Made by a program: the position numbers and the translations under genes
NCBI GenBank assembly: GCA_001464895.1
Contig: LNEE01000012.1
Coordinates: 52,032-116,031, forward strand
Direction: 5' to 3'
DNA length: 64,000 nucleotides
DNA from: Betaproteobacteria bacterium Ga0077532
GTDB taxonomy: Bacteria; Pseudomonadota; Gammaproteobacteria; Burkholderiales; Ga0077523
Part shown: positions 19,942 through 30,631 of the stretch, piece by piece
How positions within the stretch are numbered: position 1 is the first letter of the stretch
Layout of the letters: every line of letters begins with the position of its first letter
The notes under the pieces: model-generated
Databases searched by the model: none
What the model saw: only the letters and a program-made list of their open reading frames with translations
Told to the model about the DNA's origin: nothing

Positions 19942-20785
19942 GCGGTTCCTTGATCTGAGGCACCAGGACTGCCTGCACGCCGAGCCGCCGCAGCCGATTG
20001 AGCATACGCTCCGCCTCATTGCGGTCCGTGAACGGGCCGACCTGGAGTCGTGTCTCCGTGTGGGCGGCGATGCCAGCGAGCTTGAGACGGTCTCGCAGCG
20101 CCTCGGCGTTGACCGGGCTCGCGAACACGCCTAGCTGGACGACGAACGTCGATGGGGCAGGGGAGGACAAGGCGTCGGCAGCCGGCACTGATGCCGTCGC
20201 AGGCTGCGCGGGAGGGATCGGTGCGAGCGGCGGGACAGGTTTCACCGGGGCGATGGGTGTGGTCTCGGCCCTGGCGGCCGATTCGGCGGGCCCTGCGGCT
20301 GCCGGCGTAGGCTTGGGCAGGAGATCCTTTGCGGGGACCTCCCGGACAGTGGCATCCCGCGATGTCTGCCGATCCCGCGGCCGCGGTGGAATGGCGGGGG
20401 TCGGGCCTTCGCTCGATTCCGGCGTTGCCTTGACGGGTGGGGGCGGTGGTGGCGCAATTTCAGGTTCCCCGACCTTTGGGGGCGGTGGCGGCTCGGTAGG
20501 GCCGTCGGTCGCTGTCTCTGTTGCAGGAGTTTCGTCAGCTGACGTCTCAGCCGGTGGCGTGGCGGCAGGCGGCTCGGGCGCTGCGGGTGCTTCGGGCGCC
20601 GGCGCAGTCTGCGCGACGGGTGTCGGCGGCGGGGTCTTCACCTTCTTGCGCGACATCCGCTCCACGAGCGCGAGGCCGGCCACGGCGATGGCGATGAGAG
20701 CGAGTGCGGCAATCAGTCGGCGGATGGCTCGACGTTTGACCGGATCCTGCGCCGGGGGCTGTGGCTGCGGCTTCGCTTGGGCCAT
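19886..20785 (-). CDS. SPOR-domain membrane protein (peptidoglycan binding, cell-division type)
   Basis: A bitopic protein of 299 residues. A short basic cytoplasmic N-terminus (VKRRAIRR) is followed by one membrane segment (LIAALALIAIAVAGLALVE) and a long linker very rich in Pro, Ala, Glu and Thr (about residues 45-215). The C-terminal SPOR domain (VVQLGVFASPVNAEALRDRL then TRLQVGPFTDRNEAERMLNR) binds denuded septal glycan. The start at 20785 (MAQAKPQPQ) is preferred over the upstream ATG at 20836, whose extra residues are not protein-like. The gene converges on dctM with a 56-bp overlap. It resembles DedD/FtsN-like proteins, but the exact role is unassigned. Confidence 0.88.
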   Translation of the reverse strand: MAQAKPQPQPPAQDPVKRRAIRRLIAALALIAIAVAGLALVERMSRKKVKTPPPTPVAQTAPAPEAPAAPEPPAATPPAETSADETPATETATDGPTEPPPPPKVGEPEIAPPPPPPVKATPESSEGPTPAIPPRPRDRQTSRDATVREVPAKDLLPKPTPAAAGPAESAARAETTPIAPVKPVPPLAPIPPAQPATASVPAADALSSPAPSTFVVQLGVFASPVNAEALRDRLKLAGIAAHTETRLQVGPFTDRNEAERMLNRLRRLGVQAVLVPQIKEPLTGRPAPAEAIVKPQARK

Positions 20786-20871
20786 GAATGAAGGAGAGGG
20801 GTAAGGAATGGCACCGATGCTATCACCCGAGTGCACCCCGCGGGGGATCCCGCCATGACGTTCGGAAATCT

Positions 20872-20900
20872 TTGCCCGCCCGGAAGTGGCATGCTATCCT
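20872..20900 (+). promoter_or_regulatory. Candidate sigma-70 promoter of ndk
   Basis: TTGCCC at 20872-20877 and TATCCT at 20895-20900 are separated by 17 bp, 40 bp before the ndk start. The region is divergent from the SPOR gene and turns AT-rich between the -10 box and the ribosome binding site. Confidence 0.5.
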
Positions 20901-20940
20901 TATGAATTCCTTGCAAAATAATCCCCATCCGGAGAAATCA

Positions 20941-21366
20941 ATGGCCTTGGAACGTACCCTTTCGATCATCAAGCCCGACGCCGTCGCGAAGAATGTGATC
21001 GGCCAGATCTACAGCCGCTTCGAGAACGCGGGGCTCAAAGTGATCGCTGCGCGCATGACGCAGTTGTCGCGGGCACAGGCCGAAGGCTTCTATGCCGTGC
21101 ACCGCGCCCGCCCGTTTTTCAATGATCTCGTGACATTCATGATTTCCGGTCCGGTTATGGTCCAGGTGCTCGAGGGTGAAGGCGCCATCGCAAAGAACCG
21201 GGAACTCATGGGCGCGACCGACCCCAAGAAAGCCGACAAGGGCACCATCCGCGCGGACTTCGCGGACTCCATCGACGCCAACGCTGTGCACGGCTCCGAT
21301 GCCGCCGAAACCGCCCGCGAGGAAATCGCTTACTTCTTCCCGGCGCTCGACGTACTCTCCCGCTGA
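20941..21366 (+). CDS. ndk: Nucleoside diphosphate kinase
   Basis: Transfers the gamma phosphate of ATP to NDPs through a phosphohistidine intermediate. It has 141 residues, the standard length. The catalytic histidine is in NAVHGSD, the N-terminal signature is [12 protein letters not shown], and the Kpn-loop region is present. The start at 20941 has GGAGA at 20931-20935. The stop TGA shares one base with the rlmN start. It opens a long co-directional housekeeping cluster. Confidence 0.98.
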   Translation: MALERTLSIIKPDAVAKNVIGQIYSRFENAGLKVIAARMTQLSRAQAEGFYAVHRARPFFNDLVTFMISGPVMVQVLEGEGAIAKNRELMGATDPKKADKGTIRADFADSIDANAVHGSDAAETAREEIAYFFPALDVLSR

Positions 21367-22568
21367 TGCCCGTCAACCTGCTCGATTTCGATCTCGCCTC
21401 TCTCGGCGACTGGCTCGCGACCCAGGGCGAGAAGCCCTTCCGCGCACGTCAGGTGATGCGCTGGTTGCACCGCACCGGCGTCACCGAAGTCGAGCAGATG
21501 ACCGATCTGTCCAAGGCGCTCCGGGCGCGACTCGCGTCCGAGGCAGTGATCGCTTCACCGGCTGTTCTCAAGGATTCCACTGCCCCCGACGGCACCCGCA
21601 AGTGGTTGCTCGATGTCGGCATCGGCAATGGCATCGAGACGGTCTTCATTCCCGAGACCAACCGCGGCACGCTCTGCATCTCGAGCCAGGTCGGATGTGC
21701 GCTCGAGTGCGCGTTCTGCTCGACGGGGCGGCAGGGGTTCAATCGCAATCTGACGGCGGCCGAAATCATCGGGCAGTTGTGGTTTGCGAACCGTTCCCTC
21801 GGGGCTGATCCCACCTCCGGTCACCGCCCCATCACGAACGTCGTGATGATGGGAATGGGCGAGCCGCTCGCGAATTTCGACGCGGTCGTGACCGCGATGC
21901 GCGTGATGCTCGACGATCACGCCTACGGTATGTCGCGGCGGCGCGTGACGCTTTCCACGTCGGGCATGGTCCCGTGGATAGACCGGCTTCGGGAGACCCT
22001 TCCTGTGTCGCTCGCGGTTTCACTTCACGCGCCGGACGATGCGCTCAGGGACCGGCTCGTGCCGATCAATCGCAAGTGGCCCCTCGCAGAATTACTCGCC
22101 GCATGTCGTCGCTACGTGGATGGCGTCGCCGTCCTGCCGGGCGAATCGACGGACGATGACGACGACGCCGAGGCCTTGCCGACAGCGATCGCCGCCGGGT
22201 CACGCGCGCCCGGCGTGAAATGGCAGCGCGCCGCATCGCCGCGCGACTTCGTGACGTTCGAGTACGTGATGCTGAAAGGCGTCAACGATTCGGCGGCCCA
22301 TGCGCGAAAGCTGGTCGCCCTCGTCGACGATCTGCCTTGCAAGTTCAACCTGATCCCCTTCAATCCTTTCCCGGACGGGGGGTTCGAGCGTTCGGGCGCC
22401 GATGCAGTGCGGGCGTTCCAGTCGATCCTGCTGGAGGCTGGTTTCGTCGCTACGGTGCGCAAGACCCGTGGGCAGGAGATCGACGGCGCGTGCGGCCAGC
22501 TGGCGGGGCAGGTGCGCGATCGCACCCAGCGCGCCAGCCGCAGAGATGGAGTGACGACCAGCGCATGA
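21366..22568 (+). CDS. rlmN: Dual-specificity RNA methyltransferase RlmN (23S rRNA A2503 and tRNA A37)
   Basis: Radical SAM methyltransferase that makes 2-methyladenosine. The cluster motif is C111-x3-C115-x2-C118 ([10 protein letters not shown]). The second catalytic cysteine is in the C-terminal DGACGQLAG segment. Core motifs [14 protein letters not shown] and [17 protein letters not shown] are intact. Compared with typical members (about 370-385 residues), this 400-residue protein has an insertion of about 30 residues near 251-292. The insertion contains a run of five Asp and many Ala and lies between LAACRRY and the conserved [13 protein letters not shown]. It overlaps pilF by ATGA. Confidence 0.95.
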   Translation: MPVNLLDFDLASLGDWLATQGEKPFRARQVMRWLHRTGVTEVEQMTDLSKALRARLASEAVIASPAVLKDSTAPDGTRKWLLDVGIGNGIETVFIPETNRGTLCISSQVGCALECAFCSTGRQGFNRNLTAAEIIGQLWFANRSLGADPTSGHRPITNVVMMGMGEPLANFDAVVTAMRVMLDDHAYGMSRRRVTLSTSGMVPWIDRLRETLPVSLAVSLHAPDDALRDRLVPINRKWPLAELLAACRRYVDGVAVLPGESTDDDDDAEALPTAIAAGSRAPGVKWQRAASPRDFVTFEYVMLKGVNDSAAHARKLVALVDDLPCKFNLIPFNPFPDGGFERSGADAVRAFQSILLEAGFVATVRKTRGQEIDGACGQLAGQVRDRTQRASRRDGVTTSA

Positions 22569-23380
22569 ATGCACTTTCCCGAGTCGCATGGATCCTTGCA
22601 GTCCTCCTGGCGCTGGGCGCCTGCCGCAGTTCCGGGCAACGCAGCGCCAACGACGGTGATCAGATCGGCAGCCAGCCGAGGCCGGCGCAGCAGCAGGCAC
22701 CCGCCAGCCCTGCCGAACGAGCCCGCGCCCATACCGATCTTGGGGTGAGTTATCTCGAGGTGGGGCGTTTCGCTGTCGCTCTCCAGGAGCTGAACGAGGC
22801 GCTGGCCGCCGATCCGAACTTCGTGCCTGCGCACAATGCCCTGGGGCTCCTGCACATGGAGTTGCGCGAGGACGACAAGGCGAAGGCCAGTTTCGAGAAG
22901 GCGCTGCGGATCGATCCCAACGACTCGGAGACGAACAACAACTACGGTCTCTTCATCTGCGATCGGGGCAAGCCGAAGGAATCGATCAGGTACTTCCTGG
23001 CTGCGCTGAAGAACCCGCTGTACGCCACGCCGGAGGATTCCTTCGTGAACGCAGGCATATGCTCACGCCGTGCGGGGGATGTCGCCACGGCCCAGCTCTA
23101 CTTCGAACGCGCGCTTGCCAACCAACCGAATGACCGGCGCGCGCTCGTGAACCTGGCGCAGATGCATCTGGAGCAGAAGCAGTACAACCTGGCGCGCTCC
23201 TACCTGAATCGTCACATGCAAAGCATCAAGTCCCCCGAAGCAGGCACTCTGATGCTCGGCGTCCGAATCGAGCAAGCGCTCGGGGACCGGGCTGCGGTGA
23301 TGTCCTACGGCGCACAGTTGCGCGAACGGTTTCCGGATTCACCGGAGATGCGGCAGTTCAACGAAGGAAAGTACGAATGA
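22565..23380 (+). CDS. pilW: Type IV pilus biogenesis/stability lipoprotein PilW (PilF)
   Basis: A 271-residue outer-membrane lipoprotein needed for secretin PilQ assembly in type IV pilus systems. The N-terminus is a lipoprotein signal ending LALGAC, followed by a polar linker. TPR repeats then fill most of the rest ([61 protein letters not shown] and so on). Its position between rlmN and the RodZ-like gene is the usual one in Betaproteobacteria. It overlaps both neighbours by 4 bp. Confidence 0.93.
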   Translation: MNALSRVAWILAVLLALGACRSSGQRSANDGDQIGSQPRPAQQQAPASPAERARAHTDLGVSYLEVGRFAVALQELNEALAADPNFVPAHNALGLLHMELREDDKAKASFEKALRIDPNDSETNNNYGLFICDRGKPKESIRYFLAALKNPLYATPEDSFVNAGICSRRAGDVATAQLYFERALANQPNDRRALVNLAQMHLEQKQYNLARSYLNRHMQSIKSPEAGTLMLGVRIEQALGDRAAVMSYGAQLRERFPDSPEMRQFNEGKYE

Positions 23381-24399
23381 ACGATGTGGTGCTCGAGGGC
23401 GGTTCGACCGAGCCAGTGGATCCCGGCCGACCGGTTGCGCCGGGCGCGCTCCTGCGCGAGGCGCGCGAGCGGCAGGGGCTCAGTCTCGCGGATGTCGCAC
23501 GGCATTTGAAGCTTTCCCAGCGTCAGGTGGATGCGATCGAAAAGGACAACTTCGCTGCGTTGCCCGGCCCGGTGTTCGTGCGCGGTTTCATGCGCAACTA
23601 TGCACGCCTCGTCGCGCTCGACGCGGCTGTGCTCGTGGCGGCTGCCGAGGCGACGCCAGGGTTTCCGCTTCCGCCGGCATCTGCCACAAGTCAGACGGTT
23701 TCCCAGCCAGTGGTGTCCAGCACTGGGAACGCGCGGCGCGATGGCCCCCGTGGCAAGCGGGCCTGGTGGCCCGTCACCGCACTGCTGATCGTCGCGGCGA
23801 TCGCATTGATGTATTTCCGCGGGCATGAGCCAGCCGTCGAGCCTGCGCCCACCGAGGTGTCACTGGGCATCGATTCCCCGGATGTCGATATGGCCCGGCC
23901 CGAGTCCGTCGGCGACAGCGCGGATTCCAGCATGGCGTCGCCCGCAGTTCAGTCTCAGACATCGACGACTTCTTCTGAAGCGCCGCCTCTCGCCGAACCG
24001 GCACCTTCGTTGTCTGGTACAGCGACGGCGACCCTTCCTCCGGCCCCTCCTGAGGGCTCGACCGCGAGTACCAATATCGCGCAGACCACCTCCAGCACCC
24101 GCGGAGATCCGACAGCCGCTGGTGAGAGCTTCGCTTCCGCATCCGTCGGTGGTGGTTCGGGCAGCGGGGAAGTCCGGCTGAATTTCGCGCGCGACGCCTG
24201 GGTCGAGGTGAAGGACGCAACCGGGAGCATCGTGTTCTCGCAGCTCAACACAGCGGGCAGCGAACGCATCGTGCGGGGTCAGCCTCCGTTCCAGCTCGTG
24301 GTGGGCAACGCATCGGGCGTCACGGTGACCTACAACGCGCGCGAGGTGGATCTCGCGCCCCACACGCGCACGGACGTGGCGCGCATCACGCTGGAGTAG
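23377..24399 (+). CDS. RodZ-like helix-turn-helix membrane protein
   Basis: A 340-residue bitopic protein. An N-terminal Cro/RodZ-type HTH (about residues 25-95) includes ARERQGLSLADVARHLKLS and PVFVRGFMRNYARLV. One membrane helix follows (WWPVTALLIVAAIALMYF, about residues 129-146), then a long Ser/Thr/Pro/Ala-rich linker and a C-terminal DUF4115-type beta domain (VRLNFARDAWVEVKDATGSIVFSQ). Family members help MreB position the elongasome and hold cell shape. The gene overlaps pilW by ATGA and ends 3 bp before ispG, the classic arrangement. Confidence 0.9.
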   Translation: MNDVVLEGGSTEPVDPGRPVAPGALLREARERQGLSLADVARHLKLSQRQVDAIEKDNFAALPGPVFVRGFMRNYARLVALDAAVLVAAAEATPGFPLPPASATSQTVSQPVVSSTGNARRDGPRGKRAWWPVTALLIVAAIALMYFRGHEPAVEPAPTEVSLGIDSPDVDMARPESVGDSADSSMASPAVQSQTSTTSSEAPPLAEPAPSLSGTATATLPPAPPEGSTASTNIAQTTSSTRGDPTAAGESFASASVGGGSGSGEVRLNFARDAWVEVKDATGSIVFSQLNTAGSERIVRGQPPFQLVVGNASGVTVTYNAREVDLAPHTRTDVARITLE

Positions 24400-24402
24400 C
24401 AC

Positions 24403-25674
24403 GTGTCGTCCGGTCCCATTCGTCGTCCATCTCGCCAGGTTCGCGTCGGTTCGGTGGCCGTCGGCGGCGGTTCGCCCATCGTCGTCCAGTCGATGACGAA
24501 CACCGACACCGCCGACGCCGAAGGCACATTCCGGCAGGTCATGGATCTGGCGCTCGCCGGGTCCGAGGTCGTGCGCATCACGGTGAACACCGTCGAGGCG
24601 GCCCGCGCGGTCCCCGTCATCCGCGAGCGTCTGGACGCCGCCGGGTGCAGCGTCCCGCTGGTGGGGGATTTCCATTTCAACGGGCATCGCCTTCTCACCG
24701 AGGTGCCCGACTGCGCCGTGGCCCTCGCCAAGTACCGGATCAATCCAGGCAATGTCGGCAAGGGTTCCAAGCGTGACGAGCAGTTCGCGACCATGATCGA
24801 GATGGCCTGCCGCCATGGTCGGCCGGTGCGCATCGGCGTGAACTGGGGAAGCCTCGATCCCGAGTTGCTCGCCCGGATCATGGACGAGAACGCCCGTCTG
24901 CCGAAGCCCAAGGAGGCCGCCGAGGTCACGCGCGATGCGCTCGTGGTGTCGGCGCTCGAAAGCGCTGCACGTGCAGAGCAACTCGGTCTGCCGCGCGACC
25001 ACATCGTCCTCTCGGCGAAGGTGAGTGGGGTGCAGGATCTCATCCGCGTGTACCGCGATCTCGCGGCTCGCTGTGACTATCCGCTGCACCTCGGGCTCAC
25101 CGAAGCGGGGATGGGGTCCAAGGGTATCGTGGCGTCCACGGCGGCGATGGCAGTGCTGCTACAGGAAGGCATCGGTGACACGATCCGCGTCTCGCTGACA
25201 CCGGAGCCGGGAGGTGACCGGACTCGCGAGGTGATCGTCGCCCAGGAGATCCTTCAGACGATGGGCCTGCGCAGCTTTGCGCCCATGGTCATCGCGTGCC
25301 CAGGTTGCGGCCGCACCACCAGCACGGTCTTCCAGGAACTTGCCTCACGCATCCAGAGCTATCTGCGAAGCCAGATGGTGGTCTGGCGAACCCGGTATCC
25401 CGGGGTCGAGACCATGCATGTCGCCGTGATGGGGTGCGTCGTGAACGGGCCGGGCGAGAGCAAGCATGCAGACATCGGGATCAGTCTTCCGGGCTCGGGT
25501 GAATCACCGGTTGCACCGGTCTATGTGGACGGTCGCAAGACCGTGACACTGAAGGGCGCTGCGATCGCGGAGGAGTTCCAGGCGATCGTCGAGGACTACG
25601 TGCAGCGGCGCTTCGGTGCGACCGCATCGGCCCCTGTCGAGGCATCGACCAAGACCACCGGGGCCGGCGCATGA
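24403..25674 (+). CDS. ispG: 4-hydroxy-3-methylbut-2-en-1-yl diphosphate synthase (flavodoxin-dependent)
   Basis: [4Fe-4S] enzyme of the non-mevalonate (MEP) pathway that converts MEcPP to HMBPP. It has 423 residues, with an N-terminal TIM barrel beginning [20 protein letters not shown]. The C-terminal cluster domain has cysteines in ACPGCGRTT and [17 protein letters not shown]. The start is GTG at 24403, 3 bp after the preceding stop. The C-terminal tail (about 15 residues, rich in Ala, Thr and Lys) extends past the conserved domain. Confidence 0.97.
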   Translation: MSSGPIRRPSRQVRVGSVAVGGGSPIVVQSMTNTDTADAEGTFRQVMDLALAGSEVVRITVNTVEAARAVPVIRERLDAAGCSVPLVGDFHFNGHRLLTEVPDCAVALAKYRINPGNVGKGSKRDEQFATMIEMACRHGRPVRIGVNWGSLDPELLARIMDENARLPKPKEAAEVTRDALVVSALESAARAEQLGLPRDHIVLSAKVSGVQDLIRVYRDLAARCDYPLHLGLTEAGMGSKGIVASTAAMAVLLQEGIGDTIRVSLTPEPGGDRTREVIVAQEILQTMGLRSFAPMVIACPGCGRTTSTVFQELASRIQSYLRSQMVVWRTRYPGVETMHVAVMGCVVNGPGESKHADIGISLPGSGESPVAPVYVDGRKTVTLKGAAIAEEFQAIVEDYVQRRFGATASAPVEASTKTTGAGA

Positions 25675-25708
25675 CCGGAACCGTGCGACCCCGAAAGGTC
25701 GAAGCACC

Positions 25709-26962
25709 ATGAGCGATCCCATTCAAGCCATCCGGGGCATGAACGACATGCTGCCGGACGAGTCTCCCATCTGGGAGCGCTTCGAGGCGATCGTCCAGGA
25801 TTGGCTGCGCCGCTATGGTTACCGGCAGATCCGCATGCCGATTCTCGAACGCACGGAGTTGTTCGTGCGATCGATCGGTGAGGTCACGGACATCGTCGAG
25901 AAGGAGATGTACACCTTCACCGACAGGCTGAACGGCGACAGCCTCACGTTGCGTCCGGAAGGCACGGCGTCTTGCGTGCGGGCGGCACTCCAGCACAACC
26001 TCCTGTACAACGGTCCGCAGCGCCTCTGGTACGCGGGCCCCATGTTCCGCCACGAACGTCCGCAGAAGGGCCGGTACCGGCAGTTCCATCAGGTGGGTGT
26101 CGAGGCGCTCGGTCTCGGTGGGGCCGATGCCGATGCGGAGTTGATCGTGATGGGCGCCCGGCTCTGGCGCGATCTCGGACTCGATCGCATCTCGCTCGAG
26201 ATCAACACGCTTGGCTCCTCCGAGGCCCGGCTGCGCTATCGCGCGCGACTTGTGCAGTACCTCGAGCGGCATGTCGATGCGCTCGACGAAGACGCCCGCC
26301 GGCGGATGCACACTAACCCGTTGCGCGTGCTCGACAGCAAGAACCCGCAGATGCAAGGGCTCATCGAATCGGCGCCGCGTCTGCTGGACGATCTCGACGA
26401 GGAGTCCCTCCAGCATTTCGAGAATGTGCAGCGCCTGGTGAGGCTATCGGGCGTGAACTTCACCATCAATCCCCGACTCGTCCGCGGACTCGACTACTAC
26501 AATCGGACAGTCTTCGAATGGGTCACGGATGCGCTGGGCGCCCAGGGAACGGTGTGTGCCGGCGGCCGTTACGACGGCTTGATCGAGCAGATCGGTGGAA
26601 AGCCGGCGCCGGCTGCCGGGTTCGCGATGGGGGTGGAGCGACTCATCGCCTTGATGGCGGGCGCTGCGGCGCCTGAGCCGTGGCTCGATGTCTACGTGGT
26701 CTGGAGCGGGACCCACGCCGAGGCACACGCCTGGCGTGTGGCCGAGCGGCTCCGCGATGACGGGCTCAACGTATTCATGCATCACGGTGGTGGCAGTTTC
26801 AAGTCCCAGATGAAGCGAGCGGACGGCAGCGGCGCCCGATTCGCCGTGATCGTGGGAGACGACGAGGCGCAGGCGGACGAGGCAACTCTCAAGCCGCTGC
26901 GCGAACAGCGGGAACAGGCGCGGGTGCGGGTCACCGATCTGATGGCGCTCATCAAGGGGTAG
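25709..26962 (+). CDS. hisS: Histidine--tRNA ligase
   Basis: Class II synthetase of 417 residues. Motif 1 is around [19 protein letters not shown]. The motif 2 region is [23 protein letters not shown]. The histidine-binding signature is [14 protein letters not shown], followed by [14 protein letters not shown] and motif 3 ([13 protein letters not shown]). A C-terminal anticodon-binding domain follows. The start at 25709 ([16 protein letters not shown]) fits the family. It lies between ispG and a TPR gene, as in other Betaproteobacteria. Confidence 0.97.
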   Translation: MSDPIQAIRGMNDMLPDESPIWERFEAIVQDWLRRYGYRQIRMPILERTELFVRSIGEVTDIVEKEMYTFTDRLNGDSLTLRPEGTASCVRAALQHNLLYNGPQRLWYAGPMFRHERPQKGRYRQFHQVGVEALGLGGADADAELIVMGARLWRDLGLDRISLEINTLGSSEARLRYRARLVQYLERHVDALDEDARRRMHTNPLRVLDSKNPQMQGLIESAPRLLDDLDEESLQHFENVQRLVRLSGVNFTINPRLVRGLDYYNRTVFEWVTDALGAQGTVCAGGRYDGLIEQIGGKPAPAAGFAMGVERLIALMAGAAAPEPWLDVYVVWSGTHAEAHAWRVAERLRDDGLNVFMHHGGGSFKSQMKRADGSGARFAVIVGDDEAQADEATLKPLREQREQARVRVTDLMALIKG

Positions 26963-26969
26963 GGCAGAC

Positions 26970-27605
26970 ATGGCAGTCTACAATCTGGAAGAACAGGAAA
27001 GCATCGACAACCTCAAGGCCTGGTGGGGGCAGTACGGGCGTCTGTTGATCGCTGCCGTGCTCGCATTCATCGTCGGCGTGGCGGGGGTGCAGTTCTGGCG
27101 CCACCAGAAGGAACAGAAGGCCATCGAAGCTGCCACGGCATTCGTCGCGCTCGAGGAGGCCGCGAGGGCAGGTGACGCCAAGAAGTCGGTGGAGCTCGCG
27201 CGGAAGATCTCGGCGGATTTCGATGGCACCACGTACAGTGCCCGCGGGGCTGTGCTCGCCGCCAAGGCGAGTTTCGATTCCGGCGACACCGCCACTGCGG
27301 CGGATCTGCTCCGCGGTGCGGTGGCCTCGGCGAAGGAAGAGCCCGTGAAGGCCCTGGCGAATCTGCGATTGTCGGCCGTGTTGCTGGATCTGGGCAAGTA
27401 CGACGAGGCGCTCGCGGCAGTGGCTTCGCCGCCTTCCGAAGCGTTCGCTGCATTGTTTGCGGACGCCCGCGGAGACGTGTATGTGGCCCAGGGGAAGATC
27501 GCCGAGGCGAAGAGCGCGTACCAGGCGGCCCTCGACAAGCTTCCCAAGACCAACGGATGGCGCAATGTCGTCGAGATCAAGCGCGACGCGCTCGGAGGTC
27601 AGTGA
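26970..27605 (+). CDS. YfgM-like tetratricopeptide-repeat membrane protein
   Basis: A 211-residue protein with a short cytoplasmic N-terminus (YNLEEQESIDNLKAWWGQYG), one membrane helix (LLIAAVLAFIVGVAGVQFW, about residues 25-43) and a periplasmic TPR-like region. The N-terminal sequence is the signature of the YfgM/UPF0070 family, which binds the SecYEG translocon and periplasmic chaperones. Genes of this family lie between hisS and bamB in many Gammaproteobacteria and Betaproteobacteria. The spacing is 7 bp from hisS. Confidence 0.9.
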   Translation: MAVYNLEEQESIDNLKAWWGQYGRLLIAAVLAFIVGVAGVQFWRHQKEQKAIEAATAFVALEEAARAGDAKKSVELARKISADFDGTTYSARGAVLAAKASFDSGDTATAADLLRGAVASAKEEPVKALANLRLSAVLLDLGKYDEALAAVASPPSEAFAALFADARGDVYVAQGKIAEAKSAYQAALDKLPKTNGWRNVVEIKRDALGGQ

Positions 27606-27607
27606 CC

Positions 27608-28729
27608 ATGCGTGGCGCGCGCGGACTCGTCGTGTCCCTGGCGATCCTGGTCGGCGCCTGCGCGGAAACCACGGTACCTCCAGCTGAGCTGACGACGTTC
27701 AAGCCTGCGGTGAAGGTCAGCGTTGCATGGAAGACGCGTATCGGTGACTCAGGTCCCTACGAGTTCTCGCCTGCCATCTGGGAGGGGGACTTCTTCGCTG
27801 CCGATACCGACGGCGAACTTGCCCGGATCGACGGCGCGAACGGCCGTATCAAGTGGCGGATCGACACGAAGGAGACGCTGTCCGGTGGGGTGGGTGCCCG
27901 GGATGGCTTGGTGCTCGTGGGCACGACGCATGGCGAGGTGCTTGCCCATGGCACGGACGGCAAGTTGCTCTGGCGCACCCGCGTGTCGAGCGAAGTACTC
28001 AGTCCTCCGAAGGTTGCCGACGGCATCGTGGTGGTCCGGTCCGGTGACGGGCGGATTGTCGGCCTCGACGCGACGACCGGTGTTTTGGTCTGGGAGTATC
28101 TTCCGTCGATGCCGCCGCTGATACTGCGTGTGGCCACCGGGGTGACTCTGCTGGACGGCGTCGTCTACGCGGGCTTTCCGGTGGGTCGAATGGTCGCCTT
28201 GCGTATCGCGAACGGCACCCTCCTGTGGGAGGCTGCCGTGGCCCAGCCCCGCGGGGAGACGGAACTGGAGCGCGTGACCGACGTGGTCGGGGCGCCCGTC
28301 GTGGAAGCTGGGCAGGCCTGCGCCATTGCCTACCAGGGGCGTATAGGTTGCTTCGACGCCGCCCGCGGATCGCTTACCTGGGCCCGCAACGCGTCAAGTG
28401 TTTCCGGCCTGGCAGGGGACGACGCGGCCTTCTATTACGTCGATGAGGCGGCGACCGTGTTTGCCGTCGACCGGACCAGCGGCGCGAGTCTCTGGAAGCA
28501 GGATGTCCTGGCCCGACGCCAGCTCGGAGCGCCTGCGCGATTGGGGCGTCATCTCGTCGCCGGCGACTTCGAAGGCTATGTGCACGTGTTCGACCGGGAG
28601 GACGGCCGCCTTGTCGGTCGCGCCAGCACCGACGGCGGCCCCATCAGCGCAGCTCCCATTCCGATCGGAGAAGGCAAGTTCATCGTCCAGACGCGCGAAG
28701 GCAATCTGTACGCGATGATTCTTCGCTGA
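27608..28729 (+). CDS. bamB: Outer membrane protein assembly factor BamB
   Basis: A lipoprotein of the BAM complex that helps insert beta-barrel proteins. It has 373 residues, a lipoprotein signal ([12 protein letters not shown]) and an eight-bladed PQQ-type beta-propeller. Repeated blade motifs include [36 protein letters not shown] and [17 protein letters not shown]. The ATG at 27608 is chosen because GGAGG at 27594-27598 lies 9 nt upstream. The GTG at 27602, which overlaps the previous stop, is too close to that site. Confidence 0.95.
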   Translation: MRGARGLVVSLAILVGACAETTVPPAELTTFKPAVKVSVAWKTRIGDSGPYEFSPAIWEGDFFAADTDGELARIDGANGRIKWRIDTKETLSGGVGARDGLVLVGTTHGEVLAHGTDGKLLWRTRVSSEVLSPPKVADGIVVVRSGDGRIVGLDATTGVLVWEYLPSMPPLILRVATGVTLLDGVVYAGFPVGRMVALRIANGTLLWEAAVAQPRGETELERVTDVVGAPVVEAGQACAIAYQGRIGCFDAARGSLTWARNASSVSGLAGDDAAFYYVDEAATVFAVDRTSGASLWKQDVLARRQLGAPARLGRHLVAGDFEGYVHVFDREDGRLVGRASTDGGPISAAPIPIGEGKFIVQTREGNLYAMILR

Positions 28730-28763
28730 CCCGGGTGACCCTCTACTTGCAGGTGCCGAATCC

Positions 28764-30086
28764 ATGAAGCCGACCGTTGTGATTGTCGGCCGCCCGAACG
28801 TCGGGAAATCCACGCTCTTCAACCGCCTCACGCGTAGTCGCGATGCTCTGGTGCACGACCAACCGGGCCTCACCCGGGATCGACACTACGGGCAGGGCCG
28901 GGTCGGCGGCAAGCCCTACATCATCGTCGACACCGGCGGCCTCGAACCGGTCGTGAAGGACGGCATCCTCCACGAGATGGCTCGCCAGACCCGTCAGGCC
29001 GTGGACGAGGCCGACGCCATCATCATGCTGGTCGACGCCCGGCTCGGACTCTCGCCTCACGATCGCACCGTGGCAGAGCAGCTGCGCCGGACGGGGCGAC
29101 GGCTGTGGCTCGCCGTCAACAAGGCCGAGGGGATGCGTTCCGAGAACGCTGGTGCAGAGTTCCACGAACTCGGGCTCGGTACGCCCCTCGCGATCTCGGC
29201 GGCTCACGGCGATGGCGTCCGTGAACTGATGGAACTCGTGCTGGGCGAACTGCCGTCGGTGCCCGAGGAACCCTTGTCGCGGCATCCGCGCATTGCTGTC
29301 GTTGGGCGCCCCAACGTTGGCAAATCCACCCTCGTGAACGCCATCCTGGGCGAGGAACGCATGATCGCGTTCGATCAGCCCGGCACGACCCGCGACAGCA
29401 TCTACGTCGATTTCGAGCGCCACGGAAAGCCCTATACGATCATCGACACAGCGGGCCTCAGGCGGCGCGGACGGGTCGATGAAGTGATCGAAAAGTTTTC
29501 CGTCGTGAAAACGCTGCAGGCGGTCGAAGACGCCAACGTGGTCGTCCTCGTCCTGGATGCGCGGGCGGAGATTGCTGACCAGGATGCCCACATTGCGGGG
29601 TTCGTGCTGGAGGCCGGTCGCGCCTTGGTCGTTGCGATCAACAAGTGGGACGGCCTCCCGGAAGAAGACCGGGAGCGTGTCAAGCGGGACTATGCCCGCA
29701 AGCTCGCGTTCCTCGACTTCGCCCGGGTGCACCACGTATCCGCTCTGCAAGGGGCTGGCATAGGTGCCGTTCTTGGTTCTGTGAACGGTGCCTACGCTGC
29801 AGCGATGGCCAAGCTGCCGACGCCGAAGCTCACGCGTGTGCTCATGGAAGCGGTGGCCCGGCAGCAACCTCCCAGGCACGGTCTCACCCGCCCGAAGTTG
29901 CGATACGCGCACCAGGGTGGTTCGAATCCGCCGCTCATAGTGGTTCACGGTACGGCCCTGGACGACATGCCCGCGAGCTACAAGCGCTACCTCGAGCGCC
30001 GCTTCATGGAAGCCTTGGAACTCCAGGGGACGCCGCTTCGCGTCGTGTTCCGCCAGGGCAGCAACCCGTTCGATCGCCGGGACTGA
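28764..30086 (+). CDS. der: GTPase Der (EngA), ribosome assembly
   Basis: A double-GTPase needed for 50S subunit maturation. It has 440 residues and two complete G domains. The first P-loop is [14 protein letters not shown] near the N-terminus. The second is [15 protein letters not shown] near residue 180, with G3 motifs DTGG and DTAG and G4 motifs NKAE and NKWD. The C-terminal KH-like domain ends HRLTR-style as [12 protein letters not shown] and [15 protein letters not shown]. It follows bamB by 34 bp. Confidence 0.97.
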   Translation: MKPTVVIVGRPNVGKSTLFNRLTRSRDALVHDQPGLTRDRHYGQGRVGGKPYIIVDTGGLEPVVKDGILHEMARQTRQAVDEADAIIMLVDARLGLSPHDRTVAEQLRRTGRRLWLAVNKAEGMRSENAGAEFHELGLGTPLAISAAHGDGVRELMELVLGELPSVPEEPLSRHPRIAVVGRPNVGKSTLVNAILGEERMIAFDQPGTTRDSIYVDFERHGKPYTIIDTAGLRRRGRVDEVIEKFSVVKTLQAVEDANVVVLVLDARAEIADQDAHIAGFVLEAGRALVVAINKWDGLPEEDRERVKRDYARKLAFLDFARVHHVSALQGAGIGAVLGSVNGAYAAAMAKLPTPKLTRVLMEAVARQQPPRHGLTRPKLRYAHQGGSNPPLIVVHGTALDDMPASYKRYLERRFMEALELQGTPLRVVFRQGSNPFDRRD

Positions 30087-30189
30087 CGCCATCTCCACAG
30101 GCCGGGTATGGTGTGGGGCGGTCAGTTTCCCGCCGTCCCCGCCCTGGATCGTCAGGGTGCGAATGGCATGACCGTCGGGCAGACGCGCC

Positions 30190-30218
30190 TTAACTTGGCG
30201 CGAGAATTGAAGTAGAGT
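30190..30218 (+). promoter_or_regulatory. Candidate promoter of hfq
   Basis: TTAACT at 30190-30195, a 17-bp spacer and TAGAGT at 30213-30218 lie 46 bp upstream of the hfq ATG, in a gap of 178 bp after der. The match is moderate. Confidence 0.4.
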
Positions 30219-30264
30219 CGTTTCGAAGTTCGACAATCACACTTTCTCCCTGGGAGATCCCATC

Positions 30265-30504
30265 ATGAGTGGCAAAGGGCAGTTGCTACAAGACCCGTTC
30301 CTGAACACGCTTCGCAAGGAGCATGTTCCGGTCTCCATCTATCTCGTCAACGGGATCAAGCTGCAAGGCCAGATCGAGTCGTTCGACCAGTACGTGGTAC
30401 TCCTCAAGAATACGGTCACCCAGATGGTCTACAAGCACGCCATCTCGACGGTCGTGCCGGCACGACCGGTGAATTTCTCCACCGATCCGCCAGCGGAGAG
30501 CTGA
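30265..30504 (+). CDS. hfq: RNA chaperone Hfq
   Basis: Sm-like hexameric protein that pairs small RNAs with mRNAs. It has 79 residues, a short form typical of Betaproteobacteria. The Sm1 motif ([20 protein letters not shown]) and the Sm2 motif ([10 protein letters not shown]) are intact. The N-terminus has the distal and proximal face residues ([25 protein letters not shown]). The C-terminal tail is only about 12 residues. A ribosome binding site (GGGAGA) precedes the start. It begins the hfq-hflX-hflK-hflC group. Confidence 0.98.
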   Translation: MSGKGQLLQDPFLNTLRKEHVPVSIYLVNGIKLQGQIESFDQYVVLLKNTVTQMVYKHAISTVVPARPVNFSTDPPAES

Positions 30505-30631
30505 GATCCAGGCCCCAGTGGACCTTCAGCGGGTGCAGCCGCCACGGCAGCGCGTGGTGCCTCGGCGATCGGGCCTCGTCTTCGTCGCATCCGGCCCTGA
30601 GCCGCATGCGGGCACTTTGGTGCAGTAGCCG

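Noticed and set aside
30195..30211. Sigma-54 promoter before hfq
   Set aside because: TTGGCGCG-N4-TTGA resembles the -24/-12 pattern but lacks the invariant GC at -12. A sigma-70-like pair fits as well.
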